IMG/VR virus record: IMGVR_UViG_3300042452_000489
Span: 1 to 60,849 of that record
DNA: 60,849 nucleotides
Source of the DNA: a virus
Strand: one strand, 5' to 3'
Shown here: piece by piece, positions 31,788-39,926 of the stretch
Position numbering within the stretch: the stretch's first letter is position 1
How the letters are laid out: the number at the start of each line of letters is the position of its first letter
Position numbers and translations under genes: made by a program
Notes under the pieces: model-generated
Databases searched by the model: none
The model's input: the letters and a program-made list of their open reading frames with translations, nothing else
What the model was told of the DNA's origin: nothing

Positions 31788-33472
31788 CGCGCTTTTCCTA
31801 TTGGCCCCAAGATGACACAGGGATCCCTGGACTCACGCTGACGGCGTCGGCGGTCAGCCTGCCACTTCACCCACCAAGGCTCGGGGCCGTATGTCCTGGG
31901 GGGAGTGTGGTATTTCGGTTCGTAGGCGCAGAGGTACTCAAGCGTCTGGCAGGCATGGACCTCGCCCCTGGTCTGGGGCTCGTCGGTCACAAACACCTGC
32001 CCGTTGACGGTGGTCGTCTTCTTGCGGTAACGGCGCATCTCGCGGAGCAGATTGGGGCATGCGCCGCTCAGGAAGCGGAGTTTCGTCGTCCCATCTCCGC
32101 GGATATGAAGCATCTGGCGAACAAGCGCGGTGCGGGCTGCGATGTCGTCGGAGCCCGGGATGAAGTTCGTCCCGCCAATGTGGAACTTGAGCCCCCGCTT
32201 CTTCAGCTGCTCGGAGTACAGCTCATGGGGAAGCCGCCCAGACCCGAGGTCACGGAGCGACCCGCCGTGCATGTCCAAGATGCCGCAGTGGATGTGCTGC
32301 TCTTGGGCCTTCTTCCAGAACTCCTCGCCCCAGATCAAGGCGTTGCAATTGCGTATGTACAGCTCGTCGTAGACCAGGACAAACTTCTCGTCGGGTGGAA
32401 CTGCGGCGAATATCGTCGCCATCACCGCATGGCCCGGGTCGATGGAGACATACCGAGTCCAGTTCGCAGGCACCCGCCCATCGGGAAGTTCCGACCGCTC
32501 CATGACATGCACGGAGGGATTGAACGACGGGTACATGAGCGTGGATTCGGTGGTGAACTCGCCCTCGGCACGCATGCGGAGTTCGTCTTGGCCGAGAGAC
32601 GACCAGCGTTCGATGTTCTTCTTCTTTTCCTCTTGGTCGATGTGCGCGTTGTCCAAGAAGCGAAGGACAAACTTCCGGATGATCGCATCCTTCTTGCCTT
32701 CCTCCTCGGCGCGGTCGGCACGCTCGCACAGCCCCAAGAGCGCGTCATTCTTCGACCACGGCATGGCCGACCACACAAATCGCCCCTTGCGGTCAGAGAG
32801 CCGGGCCTGCATTTCACCGATCCACCGCTCGTTGGAAACGTCCTCGTCTATATGGACAAGATCGGCTTGAAAGCCCTGCGGCGGCTCGCCCTCGGAGGAG
32901 AAGCAATAGATCGTCCACCCGTTGGTCAGCTCGGCCTTGTTGAGGTAGCCGGCGTTCTTCTGCGTCCACGCCATGTCCTTGATCATTCGCGGCGGGATCA
33001 ATGGAGGGGCAGGCTTGGACTCCTTCTTGCGAGCCTCGTCCGTGCTGGGGTTGAAGGCACGCCACTTGCCCGTGACCTCGTCTTTGATGATGCGGAACGC
33101 GCCGGCCTTGAAGAGCATGGGGTAGACCACCATGCCGATGTGGGTCCAGCCCTTGCCGATGATCACCAAGTTTCCGCCTTCCTTGGGATACTTGCCGTGA
33201 GGGTCTTGGCCAGTGGCGGCGCGAGCGTCCTCAATGAACGTACACGCAGACTTGCCGCTGCGGTTGCCGCCGATTACCAGTCGCTCAGAAGCCATGCAGG
33301 CGTGGAACTCTTCTTGCTTTGCCATAGGAACCCACAGACGCAATGCCTCTAGGCGACGTTCGGCCAGTTCGGCCTGAACGTCCTTCATCTGCGACAGTGC
33401 GTGCTGCGTAAGCCCGGCGACCGGACCTTCAGGCACTGGCGGCGGCGGGATCTTGGGGTGTCGCTTTTTCAT
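31784..33472 (-). CDS. terL: Terminase large subunit
   Basis: 562 aa. Walker A GGNRSGKS (68-75), Walker B LVHIDED (205-211) and an RNase H-like nuclease with Asp345 (VSIDPGHA) and Asp400 (ILDMHGG) are all visible. The protein powers DNA packaging and cuts the genome. It overlaps the 64-aa Cys-rich gene by 44 bases and is coupled downstream to the 107-aa gene. Confidence 0.95.
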   Translation of the reverse strand: MKKRHPKIPPPPVPEGPVAGLTQHALSQMKDVQAELAERRLEALRLWVPMAKQEEFHACMASERLVIGGNRSGKSACTFIEDARAATGQDPHGKYPKEGGNLVIIGKGWTHIGMVVYPMLFKAGAFRIIKDEVTGKWRAFNPSTDEARKKESKPAPPLIPPRMIKDMAWTQKNAGYLNKAELTNGWTIYCFSSEGEPPQGFQADLVHIDEDVSNERWIGEMQARLSDRKGRFVWSAMPWSKNDALLGLCERADRAEEEGKKDAIIRKFVLRFLDNAHIDQEEKKKNIERWSSLGQDELRMRAEGEFTTESTLMYPSFNPSVHVMERSELPDGRVPANWTRYVSIDPGHAVMATIFAAVPPDEKFVLVYDELYIRNCNALIWGEEFWKKAQEQHIHCGILDMHGGSLRDLGSGRLPHELYSEQLKKRGLKFHIGGTNFIPGSDDIAARTALVRQMLHIRGDGTTKLRFLSGACPNLLREMRRYRKKTTTVNGQVFVTDEPQTRGEVHACQTLEYLCAYEPKYHTPPRTYGPEPWWVKWQADRRRRQRESRDPCVILGPIGKAR

Positions 33473-33623
33473 ACTCGCCGCAACTATCCGTGCGCGGGGT
33501 CACCGGGTAAGCGCAGGTGTTCTCGTTCAACCAGCTTGGCGGGAACCTCTTGCACAGGCCGATCCCCGCTTCCTGCATCTCCTTGTTCAGCTGGTGCCAC
33601 CAGCGGCAGGTTTCGCACTTCAT
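33429..33623 (-). CDS. 64-aa Cys-rich small protein
   Basis: 64 residues with CETCRWW near the start, LCKRFPP, then YPVTPRTDSCGEYEK: a pattern seen in small zinc-binding phage/bacterial proteins. The ATG lies 6 bases after GAGG. It overlaps the end of the TerS-like gene by 140 bases and the start of terL by 44, yet its sequence is more protein-like than the TerS tail in this stretch. Confidence 0.6.
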   Translation of the reverse strand: MKCETCRWWHQLNKEMQEAGIGLCKRFPPSWLNENTCAYPVTPRTDSCGEYEKATPQDPAAASA

Positions 33624-34119
33624 CCACAACCTCTACTTTCTGCATGGTCATAGCGGCCTCCAAGACTTGCCGCCGCAGTTCAGCCTCAAGCTCCTCTTCG
33701 CTCATCAGCTCAAGCGGCTTCTTGGCGCCGCCCATAGCCGTGTTGCCGACGATGAGTCGGACAACGGAATCAAGCATCTTGGTTCGGAACGCACCACCAA
33801 CCGGCGCGTCGTAGTACTGCTTCATGTACATGTTCGCGAACCCTCGCACGCCACCGGAGTACTCCATGAGGCACTCCAGCAGCTCAGACGAGTGGGGGAT
33901 GTTGGCCCCGCCGATCCTGGCCGCGGCAATGAACAGATCAACCGCCCCGCGTTCAATCTCCTCCAGCTTCTTGTTCCGCTTGCCCTTGCGGTCTTGGCGG
34001 ATCTTCTTGTTGCGGCACTTCCGGCAGCGGGAGTGAAAGCCGTCCTTGGCCTTATGGAAGTTCGCCGTGGTGGCGGGGAGCGACGTCCCGCAGCTGATGC
34101 AGACCTTATAGTCGGACAC
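33484..34119 (-). CDS. Terminase small subunit-like protein with N-terminal zinc knuckle
   Basis: 211 aa immediately upstream of terL. Residues 7-36 form a CxxC...CxxC knuckle (CISC, CRKC) of the kind found fused to DNA-binding proteins. The middle is helical (KLEEIERGAVDLFIAAARIGG; KPLELMSEEELEAELRRQV). Small terminases recognise packaging sites; position and helical content support the call, but the sequence is not diagnostic. The last 45 residues overlap another gene. Confidence 0.55.
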   Translation of the reverse strand: MSDYKVCISCGTSLPATTANFHKAKDGFHSRCRKCRNKKIRQDRKGKRNKKLEEIERGAVDLFIAAARIGGANIPHSSELLECLMEYSGGVRGFANMYMKQYYDAPVGGAFRTKMLDSVVRLIVGNTAMGGAKKPLELMSEEELEAELRRQVLEAAMTMQKVEVVDEVRNLPLVAPAEQGDAGSGDRPVQEVPAKLVEREHLRLPGDPAHG

Positions 34120-35479
34120 GCCACACGTTGCCGGTGACTTCCGGCTTCAAGCCAGAGTCCAGCACAGCCTTCTGGACGGAAGGGAAACAGTGGTAGTCAT
34201 GCCCAGCCAGGATGTGGCGGGCCTTGGGCTTCCACGCCGCGATGTCCTTCATCACGGATTCGCAATCATGCTCGGCGTCGATGTAGACGATGTCGTACTG
34301 GCCGGGGACATGCTCTGCCACGCCGGGAGAGCGGCCAACGCGCGGTGTGATCGGGAGTCCTTGGGTGTTTCGCAAAAAGACCTGGAAGGGCGAGCCCCGA
34401 CTGCCGTCGTAGCGTTTCGTCCCCGCGTCGTTCTTGTTGCCTTCCCACGTATCAACGCAATAGACGCTGGCGGCACCTGCCCTGGCCATTACAATCGCCG
34501 AGAGCCCAGCCCAAGACCCAACCTCAAGGACGGTCGGCGCTCGGTTGTGTTCTTGGATGAAGTCGCCAATCATCGCCTGCAGTGCGGCCTTATCGGCGTC
34601 CGGAAGGTCCATCCCCATGTCGTCGAACGGGGCATCCTGCTTCAGGTCAACAAGCGTGGCGCCGGCTTCGTAGTTGCACTCCCAGCAGTCCTTGAGCTTG
34701 GCGCTGACATCCTTGGCTTGGATGTATTGCGGCTTGCCCACGCACTTGGGCTTCCAATGACCAGCCCAAGCGTCCCAGTTGCAGTAGACCGGGTTGAAGC
34801 CCAGCTTCTGCGTGCCGACAAGCGAGACATCACGGGTCATGGTGACGTCTTCGGTCGATGCCTTGTCAGCCTGGAAGCGGTCCTTGAATTCGTAATAGAA
34901 CCATGGCTTGTCCTGATCGTCTTTCGGTTCCGTAAGGTCAAAGACCCGCATGTCGTACATGATCAGGCCGGTCGGCAGAGCAGCGCATTCCTGAATGCCC
35001 GACATCTTCACGGCCGTGTGGCGGTCGTACATTTCCAATTGGAAGTCGGGATTCGGGTGGCCGGTCTGGATGTTCTGCCACCGGAACACGTACACGCACT
35101 CCACCGGGGGAGGCCCGCAGTACGGAACGCCAATGATGCATGGGCCCTTGTGGTAGTGGTCCACCAAGAAGTCGAACGACGACTGGAAGAACGGCTTGGC
35201 GTCGGACTGGCCGGCGTTGATGTCCGGCTTCATGTCCGAGTCGATCATCACCAAGACATCCACGCCGAACTCCCGGGCCTGCAGGACGGCGCGGTTTCTG
35301 GTCATGGTGATCGGCGTGTCCGCGAGGTTCCAGACGCGGATCTGGTCGATACGCGGGTCGCGGGACAGCTCCACAACCAGCGGTGTCATCCATTCCCGAA
35401 TGTCAGGGACTTCAGAGGAGATGCCGCCGTTGCCGCCGTAGGAGAAGGTGACAAAGCCGACGTTGAACTTCTGCTGCAT
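34106..35479 (-). CDS. Glycosyltransferase-methyltransferase fusion
   Basis: 457 aa. The N-terminal half looks like a GT-A glycosyltransferase: TPITMTRNRAVLQA and the metal-binding DSD at 80-82 (VMIDSDMK). The C-terminal part is a class I SAM-dependent methyltransferase: VLEVGSWAGLS (318-327), Asp343 in VDTW, and YDIVYIDAEHDCESVMKDI (395-413) with GHDY at 426-429. It might decorate virion or host glycans. It starts just after a perfect dyad (35503-35520) and lies among packaging genes, where such an enzyme is unexpected. Confidence 0.75.
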   Translation of the reverse strand: MQQKFNVGFVTFSYGGNGGISSEVPDIREWMTPLVVELSRDPRIDQIRVWNLADTPITMTRNRAVLQAREFGVDVLVMIDSDMKPDINAGQSDAKPFFQSSFDFLVDHYHKGPCIIGVPYCGPPPVECVYVFRWQNIQTGHPNPDFQLEMYDRHTAVKMSGIQECAALPTGLIMYDMRVFDLTEPKDDQDKPWFYYEFKDRFQADKASTEDVTMTRDVSLVGTQKLGFNPVYCNWDAWAGHWKPKCVGKPQYIQAKDVSAKLKDCWECNYEAGATLVDLKQDAPFDDMGMDLPDADKAALQAMIGDFIQEHNRAPTVLEVGSWAGLSAIVMARAGAASVYCVDTWEGNKNDAGTKRYDGSRGSPFQVFLRNTQGLPITPRVGRSPGVAEHVPGQYDIVYIDAEHDCESVMKDIAAWKPKARHILAGHDYHCFPSVQKAVLDSGLKPEVTGNVWRVRL

Positions 35480-35502
35480 AGTACACCTCGGGGGGAGTGT
35501 GC

Positions 35503-35520
35503 AGTGTACTAAAGTACACT
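35503..35520. promoter_or_regulatory. Operator-like dyad upstream of the glycosyltransferase fusion
   Basis: AGTGTACT, two A residues, AGTACACT: a perfect 8-bp inverted repeat. A third half-site GTGTACT directly touches the start ATG (35477-35486 region). Repressor operators and phage promoter elements look like this. It is in the only sizeable gap between capsid genes and packaging genes. Confidence 0.6.
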
Positions 35521-35536
35521 CATTTGGTCAAGTGAC

Positions 35537-37747
35537 TTATCGGGCCAACGCTTGGTTGCGTTTCATGTCCCGGCGGCCCGATCTGCCGGCCGGATATCCA
35601 GCGACGGCTTGCTGCGATTGGCGAACCCTCTCGTTGAAAGCTGACTTCTGTTTTGCCGAAAGCCCAGGCGGGTAGGTAATGCCAGTTTGCTGCATCTGAC
35701 GCATCGCTTCGGCTTGTTCGGACGAATGCAGGCTGCGGCCGGGCTGCGCAAATGGGTTTTCGTACGGCGTCCCGCGCGACGGCGGAGCGACTGGGTTCGC
35801 TTGGCCGGGAAGGGACGGAGGCATCATCCCTAGTTCCATCATTTTCTGTCTGGCGTTCTCCGCGGCAGGCCCGTCAGAGTTCAGCGCCCATTCGCGCACG
35901 CTAGGCGTGGACAGGTACTCCTTCCAGATGCCTTGGCTGCTGCCGGGCTTCGCGAATGGCTTTTCGGACGCGACTGGAGTAGCAGGTGGCGTCCCCCAGT
36001 TGCCTACAAAGAAGTCGTCCTCGGCGGGGCGTGGCGGCGGCAAGGGCTGTCGCGACGGCGGTGCGGGAGGGCCGTCCCCAAACCGCGATACGTCATAAGC
36101 AACTACGCCACTCACCGGGTTGGGTCGCCACTTCCACTGTCCGTTGCTGTAGGTGACAGCCTTGCCGGTTCCATGGTCAACGCGGATGGTGCCCTCGGCC
36201 GGCGGCTGATACGCGGGCTGGGTGGGGCGGTACGGTGTCCCCTGAGACGGCGGAGCGATGGGAATGGCTTGGCTTGGGAGCCCATAATTGCCGTATTCGT
36301 ACCCGGCAGTACCTTGGGGCCGCTGCGGGGATCCCTGAGCCTCCATCTCCGCAATCTGTCTGCGAAGTCCTTCGGCCTGCTGCGCGTACTGCTCCGCGGC
36401 GCCGGGGAAGGCTTCCCCCCACGTTCTCTTCGCTTCGTCCCACATGCGCGGCGGAGACGCCGCATCGCGCTCCGCCTTATCCAGTTCGTCACGCAGTCGG
36501 GACAACGGAAATTTCCCCCCCACCCAGCCGGTCCCCGGGCGAGGAGAAAGACCGGTGCCGCTGAACTCCTCGCCGGTCTGCGGGTTGTGCCAGTAACTAA
36601 CCACCATGGGCTTGTAGCTGCCCGGGTTTGGGTCGTAGAAGTCTCCCGCAATTTCGTTTATAGATCGCGTGCGACGTTGCGGGGCTCCCCAGCCGGGGAG
36701 GCCCTGGTCGCGGTCGTCCACCCCGTCGCCGTTGATGTCAGGGAAGCCCATTACTGTCCCGATACCGCCGCGGAGTTCTGGAGGCGTGCCGTACCCGGGC
36801 GCTGGTCCCTGCTGCCCGCCCATGCCGTACCCGTCGTTCATCGTTCCGCCGGGGTAGTAGGCGGGCTGCTGCGGGGCACCAGGGCTGGAGAAACCTGGCT
36901 GGAAGGCGTCTGGCGATGGCGGGGCAATGGTCGGCGCAGGGCGACCGGCCTGGCGATCTTCCCAATTCGCTATGATTGAAGCCGACCGCGGATCGTTGGG
37001 GTTGTTAAGCGCCCAGGTGTAGTACTGCCTGCCGCCATCGCGAAGCACTGTCTCGGGGAATGGCGACCCGGGGACATTTCTTACTGCGCTGGGGTTTCCG
37101 TAGCTTAGGTTTTGCTGCGGCGAGCCGCCAAACTGGCTGTTGAGCCGCGCGATCAGGCTGTCGCCATACTCAGGTGACATGGATGGAGCGCCACCGGCAA
37201 GACCCGCCTGCTGCATGGCAAGCTGGTAGTCGATGCCGGGATTCATTCCAGCGGCAGGGTTCGTCGGCCCGCCGGAATTGAAGGCGATCTGATTCTGCAT
37301 CCGCTGCTGGTTGATCTGGTTGACGAACGCATCCCGCTCCGCAAACGGGTCCATGCTGGCCCCCCAAGGAGTCTGGGCCGGCGCCATCTGGAAAGGCGGC
37401 GGCTGCATGGGGGAGATCCGCTCATTGGCCCCCTGTGGAGCTGACCAATTGGGCGTGGCCTGACCAGTGCGTTCGTTGAAGTAAGGCGTGCCACCCGCGT
37501 ACATGGTGTCGCCACCGAGCGGCAGCGGCCTAGACGGCGGTGCAAAGTCCGGACGGCGAGGGGCGCTCGGCTGCTGGCCATACTGTGGCCGCTCATTCGC
37601 GTTCGGGGTGTACGCCTGATAGGGCGTGCCCTGCGACTGCTGCTGCGGCTGCGCTTGGCCGGGCTTGTATTGATTCATGGAGGGCGGCTGCGCCCCGTAG
37701 GTGTTCTGCGTCGGCCTGTTGGCCGTTGGCCGCATCATGGAACTCAT
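35537..37747 (-). CDS. 736-aa disordered Pro/Gln/Gly-rich protein with EF-hand-like loop
   Basis: Mostly low-complexity: Pro, Gln, Gly, Asn and Tyr dominate. The motif GTPYxx(P) after a PPS-type lead recurs at least three times across the chain. One segment, DINGDGVDDRD, matches a calcium-binding EF-hand/dockerin loop and is followed by ordered-looking sequence with a short coiled coil (RDELDKAERDAA). Probably a particle protein, perhaps flexible surface or internal scaffold. Confidence 0.6.
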   Translation of the reverse strand: MSSMMRPTANRPTQNTYGAQPPSMNQYKPGQAQPQQQSQGTPYQAYTPNANERPQYGQQPSAPRRPDFAPPSRPLPLGGDTMYAGGTPYFNERTGQATPNWSAPQGANERISPMQPPPFQMAPAQTPWGASMDPFAERDAFVNQINQQRMQNQIAFNSGGPTNPAAGMNPGIDYQLAMQQAGLAGGAPSMSPEYGDSLIARLNSQFGGSPQQNLSYGNPSAVRNVPGSPFPETVLRDGGRQYYTWALNNPNDPRSASIIANWEDRQAGRPAPTIAPPSPDAFQPGFSSPGAPQQPAYYPGGTMNDGYGMGGQQGPAPGYGTPPELRGGIGTVMGFPDINGDGVDDRDQGLPGWGAPQRRTRSINEIAGDFYDPNPGSYKPMVVSYWHNPQTGEEFSGTGLSPRPGTGWVGGKFPLSRLRDELDKAERDAASPPRMWDEAKRTWGEAFPGAAEQYAQQAEGLRRQIAEMEAQGSPQRPQGTAGYEYGNYGLPSQAIPIAPPSQGTPYRPTQPAYQPPAEGTIRVDHGTGKAVTYSNGQWKWRPNPVSGVVAYDVSRFGDGPPAPPSRQPLPPPRPAEDDFFVGNWGTPPATPVASEKPFAKPGSSQGIWKEYLSTPSVREWALNSDGPAAENARQKMMELGMMPPSLPGQANPVAPPSRGTPYENPFAQPGRSLHSSEQAEAMRQMQQTGITYPPGLSAKQKSAFNERVRQSQQAVAGYPAGRSGRRDMKRNQALAR

Positions 37748-37896
37748 CGGTCCTCCTGTTCCGTGGTGAGCGAGTCGGTGCCCATGCCGAAGCCTGTCAG
37801 CATTCGCAGGCGGGCCATGTCTGGCATGGCCTCGTCCATACGCGCCTCGGCAATGAGCTGCCGCAGGAAGTCAAGGTTTTGGATTGCTGGTTCCAT
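37744..37896 (-). CDS. 50-aa small protein
   Basis: ATG at 37894-37896; 50 residues, helical (LDFLRQLIAEARMDEAMPDMARLRM). The stop overlaps the ATG of the 736-aa gene as ATGA, the usual coupling in this operon. It stands just downstream of a strong terminator (37901-37937), so a start of transcription may lie very close or readthrough is needed. Confidence 0.6.
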   Translation of the reverse strand: MEPAIQNLDFLRQLIAEARMDEAMPDMARLRMLTGFGMGTDSLTTEQEDR

Positions 37897-37900
37897 ATAC

Positions 37901-37937
37901 AGAAAACGCCGCTGACAGGTTGCCCCGCCAGCGGCGT
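37901..37937 (-). terminator. Intrinsic terminator after the capsid genes
   Basis: ACGCCGCTG (37906-37914) pairs perfectly with CAGCGGCGT (37929-37937). On the minus strand the stem is followed by TTTTCTGT. It would end or reduce transcription after capsid and decoration genes. Confidence 0.85.
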
Positions 37938-37965
37938 CCCCCGATTGCCCGCGAAGGGCAAAATG

Positions 37966-38232
37966 TCAGGTGCCGATCAGGCCGTAGTTCTGAAGGGCAG
38001 TCTTCAAGGTTCCAAAGTCCGTCACGGCCGCACTGGTTGCCCGGGTCGAACCCGTGCCACCAAAGAACGCCAGGGTGCCTCCGGTTACGCCCAGGCGGAG
38101 CGTGGTTGCCCCGACCGTGAGCGCGCTAGAGGTGCCCGTGGTGTGCCGGACGACATTGCCGATCTCATTGCCGGCCTGCTCATCAGCAAGGCCGATAATG
38201 ATCTTCTGTCGAACGGAATCGTCCGCTGCCAT
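37966..38232 (-). CDS. Hypothetical 88-aa virion-region protein
   Basis: 88 aa with a helical N-terminus (SVRQKIIIGLADEQAGNEIGNVV) and a beta-rich Gly/Thr C-terminus (GSTRATSAAVTDFGTLKTALQNYGLIG) of the type common in small phage structural proteins. Position next to the decoration and capsid genes suggests a head component. Confidence 0.65.
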   Translation of the reverse strand: MAADDSVRQKIIIGLADEQAGNEIGNVVRHTTGTSSALTVGATTLRLGVTGGTLAFFGGTGSTRATSAAVTDFGTLKTALQNYGLIGT

Positions 38233-38244
38233 TTAGTTGCCCCC

Positions 38245-38799
38245 TCAAATCTGGACGACGCTGGCGATGATGCTGACGTTGTTGGTGGTGCCCGACACCA
38301 CCCGACCGATGCGGCCGACCTGCGGAGCGACAGTCACGCTGACCGTAGCACCGTAGCCGCCGGTGCCCGCCGAGTCCGTGGCGTTGGTGATGTTAGCCGT
38401 GGCAGCAGCCACAACATCACCAACAGCCACGGTCTGGCCGACAAGCAGCTCGGTCGGACCCTGAACCGTCACCCAGAACACATCATTCGCGGCAACGCCC
38501 GTCGATGGCAGGAACTCATCCACAACGCCGGCCACCGCATCGTTGGTCAGCCGCGTGTAGCCACTGACAGCGGTGAAGCTGCCAGCCGCGAACGCCACCG
38601 CCCGCTTGCCGAGCAAGGTAGCGCCCGAGCTGTTGCGGACTGCGATGCAGGTCTTCAGCCGATTGCTGCGGACCTGACCAGTTCGCGGATTGACGTCAGG
38701 GAAGGTCTTGATTTCCCCGACAATGCCCGTGCCGTCAGAAGCGGACGAAACCCCGAGGGTCTGCCCAAGTGCGAACGGCGGATCGTCAAAGAGACTCAT
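38245..38799 (-). CDS. Putative head decoration protein
   Basis: 184 aa, beta-rich, with a pattern seen in capsid decoration/stabilisation proteins: FALGQTLGV, RLKTCIAVRNSSGATLLGKRAVAFA, AGVVDEFLPSTGVAANDVFWVTVQGPTELL and VGDVVAAA. It lies directly 3' of the capsid gene, the classic place. Assignment rests on pattern and order. Confidence 0.65.
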   Translation of the reverse strand: MSLFDDPPFALGQTLGVSSASDGTGIVGEIKTFPDVNPRTGQVRSNRLKTCIAVRNSSGATLLGKRAVAFAAGSFTAVSGYTRLTNDAVAGVVDEFLPSTGVAANDVFWVTVQGPTELLVGQTVAVGDVVAAATANITNATDSAGTGGYGATVSVTVAPQVGRIGRVVSGTTNNVSIIASVVQI

Positions 38800-38816
38800 C
38801 TGTCAGTACCTCGCTT

Positions 38817-39926
38817 TCAGACAACGATCTTGAAGAAGTTACGCGGCGACTTGAACTTCAAGTTGCCGAGGGTCGAAACCACGTAGCGGAATTGCTGCGT
38901 CAGCTCGTCGTAAAACGGTCCCTCGCTCACCATGAGCTGGTTTTCCATGCACAGGAGTTCGATGTTGCCAACGGCAAGACCGTAGCCCGTGTTCGCGGGG
39001 ACAGAATTTTCCCCCGAGATTTCCACCCCGTCCAGCTCAAACACATCGGTGAAGCCATAGCTCCGGAGGCCGTTGGTGCGGCTGACGACCACCCGCTCCT
39101 TGGCATCCAGGGCGTTGAGGAAGTCGATGTACAGGCGCCGGTCGAACAGCACCATGTCCACCTGATCTTCCTTGCTGTCGTTCCGGCGAGTCTGGTGGAT
39201 CGCCTCACGCACAGCCTTCACGCAGTTGCTGGACCAGCTCGTTCCACCGAAGTAGGACGAGTCGGCGTTCACAATCACAGGGCTGAAGAAATCGAACTCC
39301 GGATCAGCGTTGCCGTTGGGCCAAGAGCCCACAGTCGGAGCCGAGCCGCCGTACGCGCCCAAGACGGTCGAAAGACCGGCGTAGGTGTCGTTCGGGTAGA
39401 AGAACGGATCCGCGCCGTCAGCCGTCCGGCCCGTGGCCGCGGTGTTGACGTTGATCGTCTGGGTCGCACTCATGAACGACTCAATGCCGTGGAACCGCAG
39501 CTCGTTGCCCGACGCATAACCGTCAACGATCCATTCCTTGGCAAGGTACTGCTCCATGCTGGTGAGCAGACGGTTCGACATCTTGCCGGCCACGTTGATG
39601 AGAGCCTGGGCCGAGCGGTTCTCAAGCATTTCACGCTTGTAGATCGCGTCCGTGACCTGCGCGCCACGGTACTCCAGCTCGGCCTTCTTCCAGAGGTTCT
39701 CGCGAGCGAACGACCGCGGCGTCTCACCATTGTTACCGCTCGGGTTATGGTTTCTGTACTGGATCTCCCAGTCGAAACCGCGCCCACTCATGTTGGTGCG
39801 GATCTGACCGGCGCCCTCAAGCGCGGCAAAGAACTTGTACTTCCGCAACGACGCAATCTCTTCTTCGCGAAGATGGTTGACAATCGTCGTTGCAATAGAA
39901 CGAGCCCAATCGACACTGCTACTCAT
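38817..39926 (-). CDS. Major capsid protein
   Basis: 369 aa. The order of features fits an HK97-like capsid subunit: an N-terminal helix, a FDWEIQYRNHN strand with ARENLWKKAELEYRGAQVTDAI, a spine helix region (LINVAGKMSNRLLTSMEQYLAKEWIVDG), and a C-terminal beta region with LDGVEISGENSVPANTGYGLAVGN and VVSTLGNLKFKSPRNF. It follows the scaffold-like gene with a 1-base overlap. High expression is expected. Confidence 0.8.
   Translation of the reverse strand: MSSSVDWARSIATTIVNHLREEEIASLRKYKFFAALEGAGQIRTNMSGRGFDWEIQYRNHNPSGNNGETPRSFARENLWKKAELEYRGAQVTDAIYKREMLENRSAQALINVAGKMSNRLLTSMEQYLAKEWIVDGYASGNELRFHGIESFMSATQTINVNTAATGRTADGADPFFYPNDTYAGLSTVLGAYGGSAPTVGSWPNGNADPEFDFFSPVIVNADSSYFGGTSWSSNCVKAVREAIHQTRRNDSKEDQVDMVLFDRRLYIDFLNALDAKERVVVSRTNGLRSYGFTDVFELDGVEISGENSVPANTGYGLAVGNIELLCMENQLMVSEGPFYDELTQQFRYVVSTLGNLKFKSPRNFFKIVV

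Noticed and set aside
31907-33352. 481-codon plus-strand frame opposite terL
   Set aside because: terL motifs are unambiguous on the minus strand; the opposite frame is a GC-driven artefact.
34190-35512. 440-codon plus-strand frame opposite the glycosyltransferase-methyltransferase
   Set aside because: His/Val/Arg-rich shadow with no motif, while the minus frame has two clear domains.
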